In this document: piece after piece, positions 40,832-51,204 of the stretch | Layout of the letters: each line of letters begins with the position of its first letter | How positions within the stretch are numbered: position 1 is the first letter of the stretch | Assembly (NCBI GenBank): GCA_964600225.1 | Contig: CAZRIT010000001.1 | Span: forward strand, 1-64,000 | From: CAZRIT01 sp964600225 | GTDB lineage: Bacteria; Bacillota; Clostridia; Christensenellales; CAG-138 | Length of the DNA stretch: 64,000 nt | Direction of reading: 5' to 3' | Translations under genes and position numbers: made by a program | The notes under the pieces: generated by a model | What the model saw: the letters and a program-made list of their open reading frames with translations, nothing else | The model's database searches: none | Told to the model about the DNA's origin: nothing

Positions 40832-41872
40832 ATGAAGCTGGATGCCAGGAAAATCCGCATTCTCAAAGCGGTCATCGACGAGTATGTGCTGTCCGCCTCG
40901 CCCGTCGGCTCACGCGCCATCAGCAAGCGCGAAGGGTTCAACCTGTCCAGCGCCACCATCCGCAACGAGATGGCGGATCTGGAGGAGCTGGGGTATCTGG
41001 AGCAGCCGCACACCTCGGCGGGACGCATCCCGTCCGACAAGGCATATCGGCTGTACGTCGATCAAATGATGCAGCACGCGGCTTTGACCAACGAGGAGAT
41101 CAAGACCATCCGCGCGTACATGAACACGCGCATCGACGATATCGAGCTGGTCATGAAGCAGGCGGCGCAGGCGCTTTCCACCGTGACGCAGTACACCTCC
41201 ATGGTGCTGCCGCCGATGCTTTCGGTCAACCGCTTAAAGCACATTCAGCTCGTGCCGCTCAGCGGCGCGCGTGCGCTGATGGTGGTGGTGACGGATACGG
41301 GGCTGGCGCGCGACGCCATCATCCGCATTCCCGACGACATGGGGGAGGAGGAGCTGGAAAAGCTCTCCCACGAGCTGACCAAGCGCTACCGCAACTGCCG
41401 CATGGACGCGGTGTCGGAACGCATCATCAAGGAGATGGGCGACGAACTGTTCGAGCGCAGGGTGTTTTTGAATACGATGGTAGAGGCCATCGAAAGCAGG
41501 ATTACGCCCGATTCGCGCAAGGTGGAGTATTCGGGCACGACCAATATGCTCACGCACCCCGAGTACAACGATGTGAGCAAGGCCATCTCGCTTTTGACGG
41601 CGGTTGAGGGGCGCGAAGCGCTGTTCAATATGCTCAAAAAGTCGAGCAAGATGGAGTTTACGGTCACCATCGGCGGCGAGAACGAAAACGAGCTGCTCAA
41701 AAACTGCAGCGTGGTCACCGCCACCTACCGCATCGGCGACGATCCGATGGGCTCGTTCGGGGTGATCGGGCCGACGCGCATGCAGTACGGCAAGGTGCTT
41801 TCGGTATTGGAATACATGCGCATTTGCATGAGCGATATGCTCACCAACTATATTGAGGAGGAACAGCATTAA
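40832..41872 (+). CDS. Heat-inducible transcription repressor HrcA
   Basis: The product is 346 residues. The N-terminal winged helix (LDARKIRILKAVIDEYVLSASPVGSR, then LSSATIRNEMADLEELGYL, then PHTSAGRIPSDKAYRLYVD) is the DNA-binding part; the C-terminal part includes an inserted dimerising domain and the GPTRMQYGKVLSVLEYM end. ATG 40832 has AAGGGG about ten bases upstream; reading from an earlier ATG at 40781 would begin inside the CIRCE element. It represses its own operon and others with CIRCE. Confidence 0.97.
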   Translation: MKLDARKIRILKAVIDEYVLSASPVGSRAISKREGFNLSSATIRNEMADLEELGYLEQPHTSAGRIPSDKAYRLYVDQMMQHAALTNEEIKTIRAYMNTRIDDIELVMKQAAQALSTVTQYTSMVLPPMLSVNRLKHIQLVPLSGARALMVVVTDTGLARDAIIRIPDDMGEEELEKLSHELTKRYRNCRMDAVSERIIKEMGDELFERRVFLNTMVEAIESRITPDSRKVEYSGTTNMLTHPEYNDVSKAISLLTAVEGREALFNMLKKSSKMEFTVTIGGENENELLKNCSVVTATYRIGDDPMGSFGVIGPTRMQYGKVLSVLEYMRICMSDMLTNYIEEEQH

Positions 41873-41874
41873 CC

Positions 41875-42462
41875 GTGTCAAAGAAGAAACAGACCGACCA
41901 AGCCAACGTAGAACAGCCGACAAGCGATTGCGTCGGCGCCGCGGGGGCGGAAGCCGAAGCCGTGGTCATTGAAACCGAGCCCGAGGCGTACACGCTGACG
42001 GCGGAGGAGTTTGCCGAGGCCCAAAAGCACATTTCGGCGCTGCAAAAGGAAAAGGACGAGGCGGTTGCGCTGCTGCAACGCTTGCAGGCGGATTTCGACA
42101 ATTTCCGTCGCCGCAACGGCAGCGTGCGCGCCGACAGCCTGGAGGAGGGCAAAAGGGAATGCATCAAGGCGCTGCTGCCGGTGCTGGATAACTTCGACCG
42201 CACCGTGCAAAACGACTGCGCGGCGCATGAAGCCTGGCAGGAGGGCGTCAAGCTGGTACAGCGGCAGCTCATGGAAACGCTGACCAAGCTCGGCATGAGC
42301 GAGGTGGAGACGGAGGGCAAGTTTGACCCGAACCTGCACGAGGCAGTCATGCAGGAGCCCGCGGAGGGCAAGGATTCGGGCGAGGTGCTGGCGGTTTTGC
42401 AAAAGGGCTACCGCGTGGGTGATAAGATCATCCGCCACAGCATGGTCAAGGTTGCACAATAA
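41875..42462 (+). CDS. Nucleotide exchange factor GrpE
   Basis: The product is 195 residues. A Glu-rich N-terminal tail leads to the long coiled coil (ALQKEKDEAVALLQRLQADFDNFRRR) and the beta domain ending VLAVLQKGYRVGDKIIRHSMVKVA. GrpE opens DnaK for ADP release. The start is GTG 41875, 2 bases after the hrcA stop. GGAGG sits 13 bases upstream, longer than usual, so coupling with hrcA may help initiation. Confidence 0.95.
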   Translation: MSKKKQTDQANVEQPTSDCVGAAGAEAEAVVIETEPEAYTLTAEEFAEAQKHISALQKEKDEAVALLQRLQADFDNFRRRNGSVRADSLEEGKRECIKALLPVLDNFDRTVQNDCAAHEAWQEGVKLVQRQLMETLTKLGMSEVETEGKFDPNLHEAVMQEPAEGKDSGEVLAVLQKGYRVGDKIIRHSMVKVAQ

Positions 42463-42547
42463 AAAACGCAATCTGCCGCACGGGAAACCGTGAAACAGGG
42501 AAACATAAGCTTCAGTATGAACAGAAATTGCAGGAGGATCAAACATT

Positions 42548-44398
<1,851 letters not shown>

Positions 44399-44452
44399 GT
44401 ACGGCAATAGCCGTTGCTCCATCGAAAACGAGGTTTTTTGATGGTCAATACG

Positions 44453-44477
44453 GAGGCGCGTGGATTCCGCGCGCCTC
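44453..44477. terminator. Hairpin between dnaK and dnaJ
   Basis: GAGGCGCG-N9-CGCGCCTC, eight-base stem with no T-run. It is more likely an RNA stability or attenuation hairpin that lowers dnaJ relative to dnaK than a full terminator. Confidence 0.5.
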
Positions 44478-44498
44478 TTAGGCGAGAGGTAAGGGGAG

Positions 44499-45629
44499 TT
44501 GGCAGACAAACGTGATTATTACGAGGTAATCGGCGTCCAAAAGGGGGCATCCGAGGCCGAAATCAAGAGCGCATTCCGCAAAAAAGCCAAGGAATGCCAT
44601 CCCGACCTGCACCCGGGTGATAAAAAGGCCGAGGCGCAGTTCAAGGAGCTCAACGAGGCGGCGGAGGTGCTGTCCGATCCCGAAAAGCGCGCCAAGTACG
44701 ATCAGTTCGGCCATGCGGCGTTCGATCCGAACATGGGCGGGCAGAATCCGTTTACGGGCGGCGCGGGCTTCGGCGATTTTTCCGATATCATCGATCAGAT
44801 GTTCGGCGGCGGGTTCGGCGGGTTTGGCGGCGGCGGTCGGCAGGCCAGAAACGGCCCCGTGGCGGGCAACGATTTGCGCTACAACCTGACGCTGACGTTT
44901 GAGGAAGCGGCGTTTGGCGTACGCAAGGAAATCCTCATCCCGCGTGAGGAAACGTGCGCTACCTGCGGCGGCACGGGCGCAAAGCCGGGCACCGAGCCTG
45001 AGCGCTGCGCAACCTGCGGCGGTACGGGCCAGGTGCGCACCCAGCAGAACACCATCCTGGGCTCGTTTACCTCCACCCGTCCCTGCACGAATTGCCGCGG
45101 CACGGGCAAGGTGATTAAAGACCCCTGCACGGAGTGCAAGGGCGCGGGCAGGGTACGCAAAAATACCCGCATCGTGGTCAACGTGCCCGCAGGCATCGAC
45201 AACGGGCAGACCATCAGCATGCGCGGCGAGGGCGAGGCGGGTACGCGCGGCGGCCCGCGCGGGGATTTGTACATTGCCGTCACCGTGCGCCCGCACAAGC
45301 TGCTGGTGCGCAAGGGATACGATCTGTACCTGAACATGCCGATTCCGTTTACGGTAGCGGCGCTCGGCGGGGAGATTGTGGTGCCGACGCTCAAGGACAG
45401 CGTCAAGTACACCGTGCCCGCGGGCACGCAGTCGGGGGCGACCTTCCGCCTGCGCGAGCAGGGCGTGCAGCGTCTCAACGCCACAGGGCGCGGGGATTTG
45501 CTCATCACCGTTACCATCGCGGTGCCCAAGCGCCTCAGCGACGAGCAGAAAGCGCTGCTGGAGCAGTTTGCGGCCGCCTCGGGCGAGACGCAGCCGCGCA
45601 CGGGCAAGAAGGGCTTTTTCAAAAAGTAA
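44499..45629 (+). CDS. Chaperone protein DnaJ
   Basis: The product is 376 residues, a type I J-protein. The J-domain has the HPD motif (CHPDLHPGDKK), then a Gly/Phe-rich region and four zinc-finger CxxCxGxG repeats (CATCGGTGAK, CATCGGTGQV, CTNCRGTGKV, CTECKGAGRV). The start is TTG 44499, the beginning of the conserved ADKRDYYEV, with GAGAGG nine bases ahead. It delivers substrates to DnaK and stimulates its ATPase. Confidence 0.98.
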   Translation: MADKRDYYEVIGVQKGASEAEIKSAFRKKAKECHPDLHPGDKKAEAQFKELNEAAEVLSDPEKRAKYDQFGHAAFDPNMGGQNPFTGGAGFGDFSDIIDQMFGGGFGGFGGGGRQARNGPVAGNDLRYNLTLTFEEAAFGVRKEILIPREETCATCGGTGAKPGTEPERCATCGGTGQVRTQQNTILGSFTSTRPCTNCRGTGKVIKDPCTECKGAGRVRKNTRIVVNVPAGIDNGQTISMRGEGEAGTRGGPRGDLYIAVTVRPHKLLVRKGYDLYLNMPIPFTVAALGGEIVVPTLKDSVKYTVPAGTQSGATFRLREQGVQRLNATGRGDLLITVTIAVPKRLSDEQKALLEQFAAASGETQPRTGKKGFFKK

Positions 45630-45640
45630 CCGCATGTTGG

Positions 45641-45667
45641 GCGGCGCGGGTAACTCCGCGCCGCTTT
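45641..45667 (+). terminator. Intrinsic terminator of the heat-shock operon
   Basis: GCGGCGCGG-GTAACT-CCGCGCCGC followed by TTT, 12 bases after the dnaJ stop. Confidence 0.75.
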
Positions 45668-45708
45668 CGTATTGCATTTAAATAGCAAAAGGATCGGAGG
45701 AACGGCAT

Positions 45709-46224
45709 ATGGCGCTGACGGCGGAACGGATCAAGGACCTGTTGGGGCTGGAACCGCTGATGCGGGAGGGCGGCCACTACAAAAAGACCTATCGGAGCGA
45801 CGAGGCGCTGCCCGACGGCGCGGCAGCGGGCCGTGCAGGCGCGCATGTGCTGGGCGGAGCCATTGTGTACCTGCTGGAAAACGGCACCTACTCGCGCATG
45901 CACAAGCTGACCACGGACGAGGTGTACCACTTCTACCTGGGCGACGCGGTGCTGTTGACGGTGCTCAAGCCCGACGGCACGGGCGAGACCATCCGCCTGG
46001 GCCACGATATCGAGCATGGCGAACGCGTGCAGGCGGTGGTGCCGCGCGGCTGCTGGCAGGGCTCGCGCGTGGCCGACGGCGGCGCGTTTGCCTTGATCGG
46101 CACAACGCTGGCGCCCGATTACGAGGCGTCCGACTATACCGACGGCGAGAAGGACGCGTTATGCAAGGCATATCCCGCGTTCGGAGCCGAGATCGATATC
46201 CTCGCGGGCGAGCCGCGCTATTGA
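45709..46224 (+). CDS. Cupin domain protein (cupin_5/DUF985 family)
   Basis: The product is 171 residues. The core has LGGAIVYLLENGTYSRMHKL, DEVYHFYLGDAVLLTVL and VPRGCWQGSRV, a small beta-barrel cupin with His and Glu positions that could hold a metal. Members are annotated as cupin_5 and are thought to act on a sugar or other small metabolite. The start has GGAGG upstream. It is followed 17 bases later by an oxidoreductase gene in the same direction, probably one operon. Confidence 0.8.
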   Translation: MALTAERIKDLLGLEPLMREGGHYKKTYRSDEALPDGAAAGRAGAHVLGGAIVYLLENGTYSRMHKLTTDEVYHFYLGDAVLLTVLKPDGTGETIRLGHDIEHGERVQAVVPRGCWQGSRVADGGAFALIGTTLAPDYEASDYTDGEKDALCKAYPAFGAEIDILAGEPRY

Positions 46225-46241
46225 AGGGTGGGAGGATAACC

Positions 46242-47309
46242 ATGCATCAAAAGACAAGCGTTGCCATCGTTGGCTGCGGCTCGATTGCCGATACGCATGT
46301 GCGCGCGCTCAGCGCAATCGGCGTGACCCCCGTGCTGGCGGTGAGCCGCACGCTTGCGGGCGCGCAGCGGTTTGCCGCGGCGCACAATATCCCCGCGTTT
46401 TCCGATGATTTTGACCGCGCGCTTTCGGACGATATCGATTGCGTGCACCTGTGCACGCCGCCGACGCAGCATTTTGCACAGGCCAAGGCCGTGCTCGAGC
46501 GGGGCAAGCACCTGGTGTGCGAAAAGCCCCTGACGCTCCACCCTGCGGAGGCGTTTGAACTGGCACGGCTGGCAGCCGAAAGCGGCCGCGTGGCCGCCGT
46601 GTGCCTCAACGACCGCAGCTACGAGGCCGTGCAGCGCATGCGCGCACGCGTGCAAGCGGGCGAGGCGGGGCGCGTGCTGCATGTGTTCGGGCGGTACTTG
46701 CAGCAGTTCCATCTGCCGCCGCACGCGGATTCGTGGCGGTTTGACCCCAAGCTTGGCGGAGACATGCGCGCCGTGACGGAGATCGGCACGCACCTAAGCG
46801 ATCTGGCCATGTACCTGGGCGGCAGCCGCATCCAATCCGTCTGCGCGGATTTTGCCAACTTCTTTCCCACGCGCTATCGGAAGGACGGCATGCTGTATGC
46901 CGAGCCTGCGGGCGCATCGGCGCCGACCGAAACGGAGGACGCGGCGGCGGTGCTGGTGCGGTTTGAAAACGGCGCCATGGGCACGCTCATGCTGTCCGAG
47001 GTGGCGGCGGGCTACGGCAATGCGCTGAGCATCGAGGTGTGCGGCGCCAAGGCGACGTTTGCGTTCGATGAGGAACGGCCCGACAGGCTGCGCGTCGGCG
47101 CGGCGCACGGCGGCATGTCGGAGGAGATCGGGCAGCCCTGTGTGCGCGACGATACGTTCGTGCGCCTGTTTACCGAGGTGTACCGTGCCATCCGCATCGG
47201 CAGCGGCAACTACCCGACCCTGACGGACGGCGCGCAGACGGCCGCCGTTTGCCACGCCATGGCACAAAGCGCAAAAGCGCACGCTTGGGCGGATGTGGCG
47301 TACGCATAA
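46242..47309 (+). CDS. Gfo/Idh/MocA-family oxidoreductase
   Basis: The product is 355 residues. The NAD(P)-binding Rossmann fold (VAIVGCGSIADTHVRAL) and the motif CEKPLTL are the family's trademark; the C-terminal substrate domain carries GGDMRAVTEIGTHLSDLAMYLG. These enzymes oxidise or reduce sugars and cyclitols. The start is ATG 46242 with GGAGG six bases upstream. Adjacent to the cupin gene and reading the same way, so both may act on one sugar-derived compound. Substrate not predictable from sequence alone. Confidence 0.9.
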   Translation: MHQKTSVAIVGCGSIADTHVRALSAIGVTPVLAVSRTLAGAQRFAAAHNIPAFSDDFDRALSDDIDCVHLCTPPTQHFAQAKAVLERGKHLVCEKPLTLHPAEAFELARLAAESGRVAAVCLNDRSYEAVQRMRARVQAGEAGRVLHVFGRYLQQFHLPPHADSWRFDPKLGGDMRAVTEIGTHLSDLAMYLGGSRIQSVCADFANFFPTRYRKDGMLYAEPAGASAPTETEDAAAVLVRFENGAMGTLMLSEVAAGYGNALSIEVCGAKATFAFDEERPDRLRVGAAHGGMSEEIGQPCVRDDTFVRLFTEVYRAIRIGSGNYPTLTDGAQTAAVCHAMAQSAKAHAWADVAYA

Positions 47310-47342
47310 AGACCGTATGAGAAAGACGTCGGCTGCCTGCCG

Positions 47343-48350
47343 TTACGGCCCGAAGCGCGTTTGCACAATTTGGTTGATCAGCGCCGTATCGGGCTGATAG
47401 AAGCGCTTGCCGTCGAGCTGCACGCTGTCGACGGGGATCGTGGTGAATACGATGTCCGCGGGCTCCGTGCGCCGAAGCACCGCGTAGAGCATGGCAAGCT
47501 GGTGCAGCGGGATGCTGCTTTCCACAACCGGCTGGAGCGTATACTTGGCGGCGATGAGCCTGAGCCAGCCGACCGATTTGAGCAGCGACAGGTATGATTT
47601 TAAAAACGTCTGCTGCCGCTCGATGCGAATCAGCTCGTCCGCGCCGCCCGAGGCAAGGTATTGGGCGGCGGCCTCGCCATCGAGCGCTTTGCCATTGAGC
47701 TGCACCGTGCCGAACACGTCCACGCATTTCGGGATGCTTTCCGTATGCACAATCGCATATTGGGAAAAACGCATGGGGAATACCGTGGTCAGCGCCTGAC
47801 GGCAATCGGTGCCGCCCAGGTATGCGCTCAGCGGGTCGCCGCTTGCGGTGAGGATGTTGCGTGGTACGGCGTAGGCGCGGCAATCGCCGCCGCGAATGGA
47901 CAGGATGAACGCAAAATCGATGGCGTTGGCGGCATCCAGACCCATAAGCAAAAGCTCCATCCGCTCATTGGTAAACGGCGCGGCGTGCTGCACGGGCAGC
48001 GGCGTGACCGCGGGACTTTGCGCGGGCGTTACCGTAAAATCGGGAGCTGCCGAGGCCGTGGGCGCGCTTGTCGCGGGTGCGGGCGAAGCCGTGGGCGACG
48101 CCGTCTGCGGCGCTAAAATGAGCGAAACCGGCTCTGCGCTTTCGGGCGTGGGGGAAGGGGTTGGCACGGCGCGGGCGGTTGGCGTCGGGTCGGATAAACG
48201 GAGCTGCTGCTTGCCCGAACGGATGGCGTCGCTGACCAACCGTATGCAGCCGTAAACCAACAGCCCCGCCACCAAAAGGAAGCAAAGCGTGGGCAGAAGC
48301 GTGCGGTAACCCCTGTGCGGGCGAAAAATGCGCTCAAAAAACGGTTTCAT
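47343..48350 (-). CDS. Divergent LytR/CpsA/Psr (LCP)-like envelope protein
   Basis: The product is 335 residues. A basic N-terminus and one TM helix (LLPTLCFLLVAGLLVYGCIRLV) lead to a long Pro/Thr/Ser/Ala linker (about 55-115). An LCP-like domain follows, with MELLLMGLDAANAID and CRAYAVPRNILT in the places of the usual LLLG-D and SIPRD motifs. The Asp of the SIPRD segment is Asn here and several conserved Arg appear lost, so transferase activity is uncertain. Active LCP proteins attach wall teichoic acid or capsule to peptidoglycan. No clear ribosome binding site precedes ATG 48350. It is divergent from the pantothenate gene. Confidence 0.6.
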   Translation of the reverse strand: MKPFFERIFRPHRGYRTLLPTLCFLLVAGLLVYGCIRLVSDAIRSGKQQLRLSDPTPTARAVPTPSPTPESAEPVSLILAPQTASPTASPAPATSAPTASAAPDFTVTPAQSPAVTPLPVQHAAPFTNERMELLLMGLDAANAIDFAFILSIRGGDCRAYAVPRNILTASGDPLSAYLGGTDCRQALTTVFPMRFSQYAIVHTESIPKCVDVFGTVQLNGKALDGEAAAQYLASGGADELIRIERQQTFLKSYLSLLKSVGWLRLIAAKYTLQPVVESSIPLHQLAMLYAVLRRTEPADIVFTTIPVDSVQLDGKRFYQPDTALINQIVQTRFGP

Positions 48351-48374
48351 GGCAAATAGTTTGCGTAATTTGCA

Positions 48375-48403
48375 TTGCGCTATCCGTTCAAACCCAATAT
48401 AAT
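48375..48403 (+). promoter_or_regulatory. Promoter of the pantothenate transporter/kinase fusion gene
   Basis: TTGCGC (48375-48380), 17 bases, TATAAT (48398-48403). GGAGGTGA and ATG 48439 follow after about 25 bases. Confidence 0.65.
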
Positions 48404-48438
48404 GGATAAATTGATATGATTCGCGGAGGTGAGCCAAT

Positions 48439-49785
48439 ATGGAAAAACGTTCGCAACGGCGGCGTGAAACGGCGAAGCTGACGCGTGCAGCGGTACTGTG
48501 CGCGCTGATTGTCGTGATGACGGTTGTGCCGTACACGGGGTACATCAACTATGGGGTTATCGAGATTACCACGCTGCATCTGGTGGTCATTGTTGGCGCG
48601 GTGATGCTGGGCATGCGCTACGGAACGATTTTGGGCCTGGTCTGGGGCGTGACGTGCCTGCTGCGCGCGTTTACCAATCAAGTGCTGTACGCGCCGTTTT
48701 TGAATCCGCTGGTGTCGGTGGTGCCGCGGATACTGGTGGGCTTTGTGGCGGGCGCGGTGGCCGATGGCTTGCGCAAGGCGGAATGCCGCCCCAATGCAAC
48801 GGCCGTCATCACGGCCATAGCGGCCACGTTGACCAATACGGTGCTGGTGCTTTCGGCGCTGAAGCTGTTTGTCAAGGAGATGTCGGCCATGCCGCTGTTT
48901 GGCACGATCTATACCACGTTGATCGGCGTCAACGGCGTCATCGAGCTGGCGGCCGCCGTCGTGCTCACCCCTGCCATTCTGGCAGCGCTGCGTCCAAGGG
49001 AGCTGGCGCTGGGCGTGGATATCGGCGCTTCCACCACCAAGCTGGCGTTATTACGAAACGGGCGCTGCATCAAAACCTGCCGCAAGCCCGATGGGCAGAC
49101 GCTGGAGGAAGCGCTGGCGGCGTTTGGCACGGCGGGCGTTAAGCGCATTGCCATCACGGGCGTGGGCGCATCGTTTATACAGGGCGATCTGGCGGGCATT
49201 CCCACCGTGCGCGTGGGGGAATTCCGCTCGCTGTCGCGCGGGGCGTCGCACATTGCGCACAAGCGCAACTGCCTTGTGGCAAGCATCGGCACGGGCACGT
49301 CGTTTACGCGCGTAACGCCGCTGCGCTCCTGGCATGTCGGCGGCACGGGCGTAGGCGGCGGCATGCTCAAAAGCATGGCCAAGCTGTTGTGCGAAACGGA
49401 CGATATGAACCATCTCCAGCAGCTTGCGGCCAAGGGCGACCTGGCCAATACGGATCTTCGGATTATGGATGTGTGCGCAGGCACCGTCGGCAACCTCATG
49501 CCCACCAACACCGTGGCCAACTTCGGCAAGGTCGGGGCGGATGCGTCCAAGGAGGATCTGGCGGCGGGCCTTTGCAACATGATATTCCAAAGCATCGGGC
49601 TCATGGCGGCGTTTGCGATAGAGCGGCACCTGACGCGCACGATCGTTCTGGTGGGCACCATCACCGACTGGCCCATTGCGCACAGGAGCCTGGACGAAGT
49701 GGCGGCGCTTTGCAACGTACACTATGTCGTGCCCGAGCACGCGGCGTTTGCCACGGCCATCGGCGCGGCTTTGGAGCAGCAGTAA
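48439..49785 (+). CDS. ECF S-component (PanT-like) fused to type II pantothenate kinase
   Basis: The product is 448 residues. Residues 1 to about 185 are a hydrophobic ECF-transporter substrate-binding subunit (VPYTGYINYGVIEITTLH, GLVWGVTCLLRAFTNQVLY, PRILVGFVAGAVADGL). From about 190 the protein is a type II (CoaW/fumble-like) pantothenate kinase: GVDIGASTTKLAL (192-204), SIGTGTSFTRV (about 282-292), HVGGTGVGGGML (about 299-310) and ANFGKVGADASKEDL. The linker between the two domains is only a few residues. The obvious reading is that pantothenate is captured by the membrane half and phosphorylated on entry. ECF T and A subunits are not next to it and must be elsewhere. GGAGGTGA before ATG 48439 supports the start. 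Confidence 0.85.
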   Translation: MEKRSQRRRETAKLTRAAVLCALIVVMTVVPYTGYINYGVIEITTLHLVVIVGAVMLGMRYGTILGLVWGVTCLLRAFTNQVLYAPFLNPLVSVVPRILVGFVAGAVADGLRKAECRPNATAVITAIAATLTNTVLVLSALKLFVKEMSAMPLFGTIYTTLIGVNGVIELAAAVVLTPAILAALRPRELALGVDIGASTTKLALLRNGRCIKTCRKPDGQTLEEALAAFGTAGVKRIAITGVGASFIQGDLAGIPTVRVGEFRSLSRGASHIAHKRNCLVASIGTGTSFTRVTPLRSWHVGGTGVGGGMLKSMAKLLCETDDMNHLQQLAAKGDLANTDLRIMDVCAGTVGNLMPTNTVANFGKVGADASKEDLAAGLCNMIFQSIGLMAAFAIERHLTRTIVLVGTITDWPIAHRSLDEVAALCNVHYVVPEHAAFATAIGAALEQQ

Positions 49786-49808
49786 CACAAATTGGGAGGG
49801 ACGGAATC

Positions 49809-51091
49809 ATGAAACAAGTGCAGGTGGCGATACTCGGCCTGGGCACGGTTGGCAGCGGCGTGTATCGCATCCTGACCGATAACCGCAAGGATCTCATGCA
49901 TCGCGAGCAGCTCGATATCGGGATTGCGCACATTCTGGTGCGCGATATGGCCCATAGCAGGAACGTGGAACTGGTGCCCAAGGCGCTGTTGACCACGGAT
50001 ATGGACGATATCATCCGCGACGATGCGGTTTCGATTGTCATTGAATGCATCGGCGGCGAGGAGCCCGCGGGCGGCTATATTAAAAGGGCGCTCAGTGCGG
50101 GCAAAACCGTGGTGACCGCCAACAAGGAGGTCATCAGCAAGCATTGGTCGGAGTTTGAGCCCATTGCCAAGTCCACGGGCGCGGGGCTGTATGTGGAGGC
50201 GACGGTGGCGGGCGGCATCCCGATACTGCGCACCATTACCGATTCGTTGCAGGCCAACAACATCACCCGTGTGATGGGCATCATCAACGGTACCACCAAC
50301 TATATCCTCACCTCCATGGACGAGGACGGCAAAAGCTTTGAGGAAGCGCTGTCCGAGGCGCAGGTGCTCGGCTATGCCGAGGCCGATCCTACCGCCGATG
50401 TGGAGGCGTACGACGCCATGTACAAGCTTTCCATCCTCTCGTCCATGGCGTTTCATGCGCACATGCCCATCGATGTGATCTATCGGGAGGGGATTACCAA
50501 GCTCAGCAAGGCGGATTTTGAAACGGCCAAACAGCTTGGCTATCGCATCAAGCTGCTTGCCATCGGGCAGAAGGAGGGCAACCGCATTTCGGTGCGCGTG
50601 CACCCGGCCATGCTGCCTGTGGTGCATCCGCTGGCCAACGTGCGCGGCGCGTTCAACGCGGTGTTTCTGACGGGGCACGCCGTGGGCGATATCATGCTTT
50701 ACGGGCGCGGGGCCGGCATGCTGCCCACCGCCAGCGCGGTGGNNNNNNNNNNTACGCATCCCACGCCGAGGGCAAGCACCGCTACATGACCTTCCAAAAT
50801 ATGGCGGGCATGAGCAGCGAGGTGGAGCTCATCAGCGATTTTTTGTGCATCTACTGCATCCGCGTGCGCGTGGTCGATCGTCCCGGCACCATGGCGGCCA
50901 TCGCGGCGGCGTTTGCCAAGCATAACGTATCGCTCAAGAGCGTTTTGCAGCTTGGCGAGGGCGGCGAAAAATCGCGCATCACATTTTTGACGCACCATGC
51001 GCACGAAATGGATGTGCAGGCGGCCGTGGAGGAAATCCGCGCGCTGGAATGCGTGGACGGCGTGGAAAGCATCATCCGCGCCGAGGAATAG
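49809..51091 (+). CDS. Homoserine dehydrogenase (interrupted by an assembly gap)
   Basis: The NAD-binding segment VAILGLGTVGSGVYRIL, the central VVTANKEVIS, GLYVEATVAGGIPILRT and INGTTNYIL are diagnostic. The C-terminal ACT domain (CIRVRVVDRPGTMAAIAAAF) gives feedback regulation, usually by threonine. The enzyme makes homoserine for threonine and methionine. Ten N at 50743-50752 fall after PTASAV. The downstream half is in a different frame relative to a literal 10-base gap, so the true gap length must be 2 modulo 3, and about 14 bases would fit the usual VVxDIIYA continuation. ATG 49809 has GGGAGGG upstream. Confidence 0.92.
50743..50752. other. Assembly gap (10 N) inside hom
   Basis: Unknown bases. 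The reading frames on the two sides do not join across exactly ten bases, so the run is likely a placeholder length. Confidence 0.9.
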
Positions 51092-51109
51092 CGGAGGAAA
51101 CGGAACCGT

Positions 51110-51133
51110 ACGGGCGCTTCGGCGCCCGTTTTT
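51110..51133 (+). terminator. Intrinsic terminator of hom
   Basis: ACGGGCGC-TTCG-GCGCCCGT followed by TTTTT, an eight-base GC stem with a stable UUCG loop, 18 bases after the stop. Confidence 0.9.
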
Positions 51134-51188
51134 CGTCAAAAAGCGATGCCGGAACCAAAACGCATCGGTATGCATGCCGACCCTGCTG

Positions 51189-51197
51189 TGGTATACT
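51189..51197 (+). promoter_or_regulatory. Extended -10 promoter immediately before the next start codon
   Basis: TGGTATACT ends 7 bases before ATG 51205. A transcript begun at the normal distance would start at or next to the A of the ATG, implying a leaderless message. No Shine-Dalgarno sequence is visible. Confidence 0.5.
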
Positions 51198-51204
51198 ATT
51201 CCAT

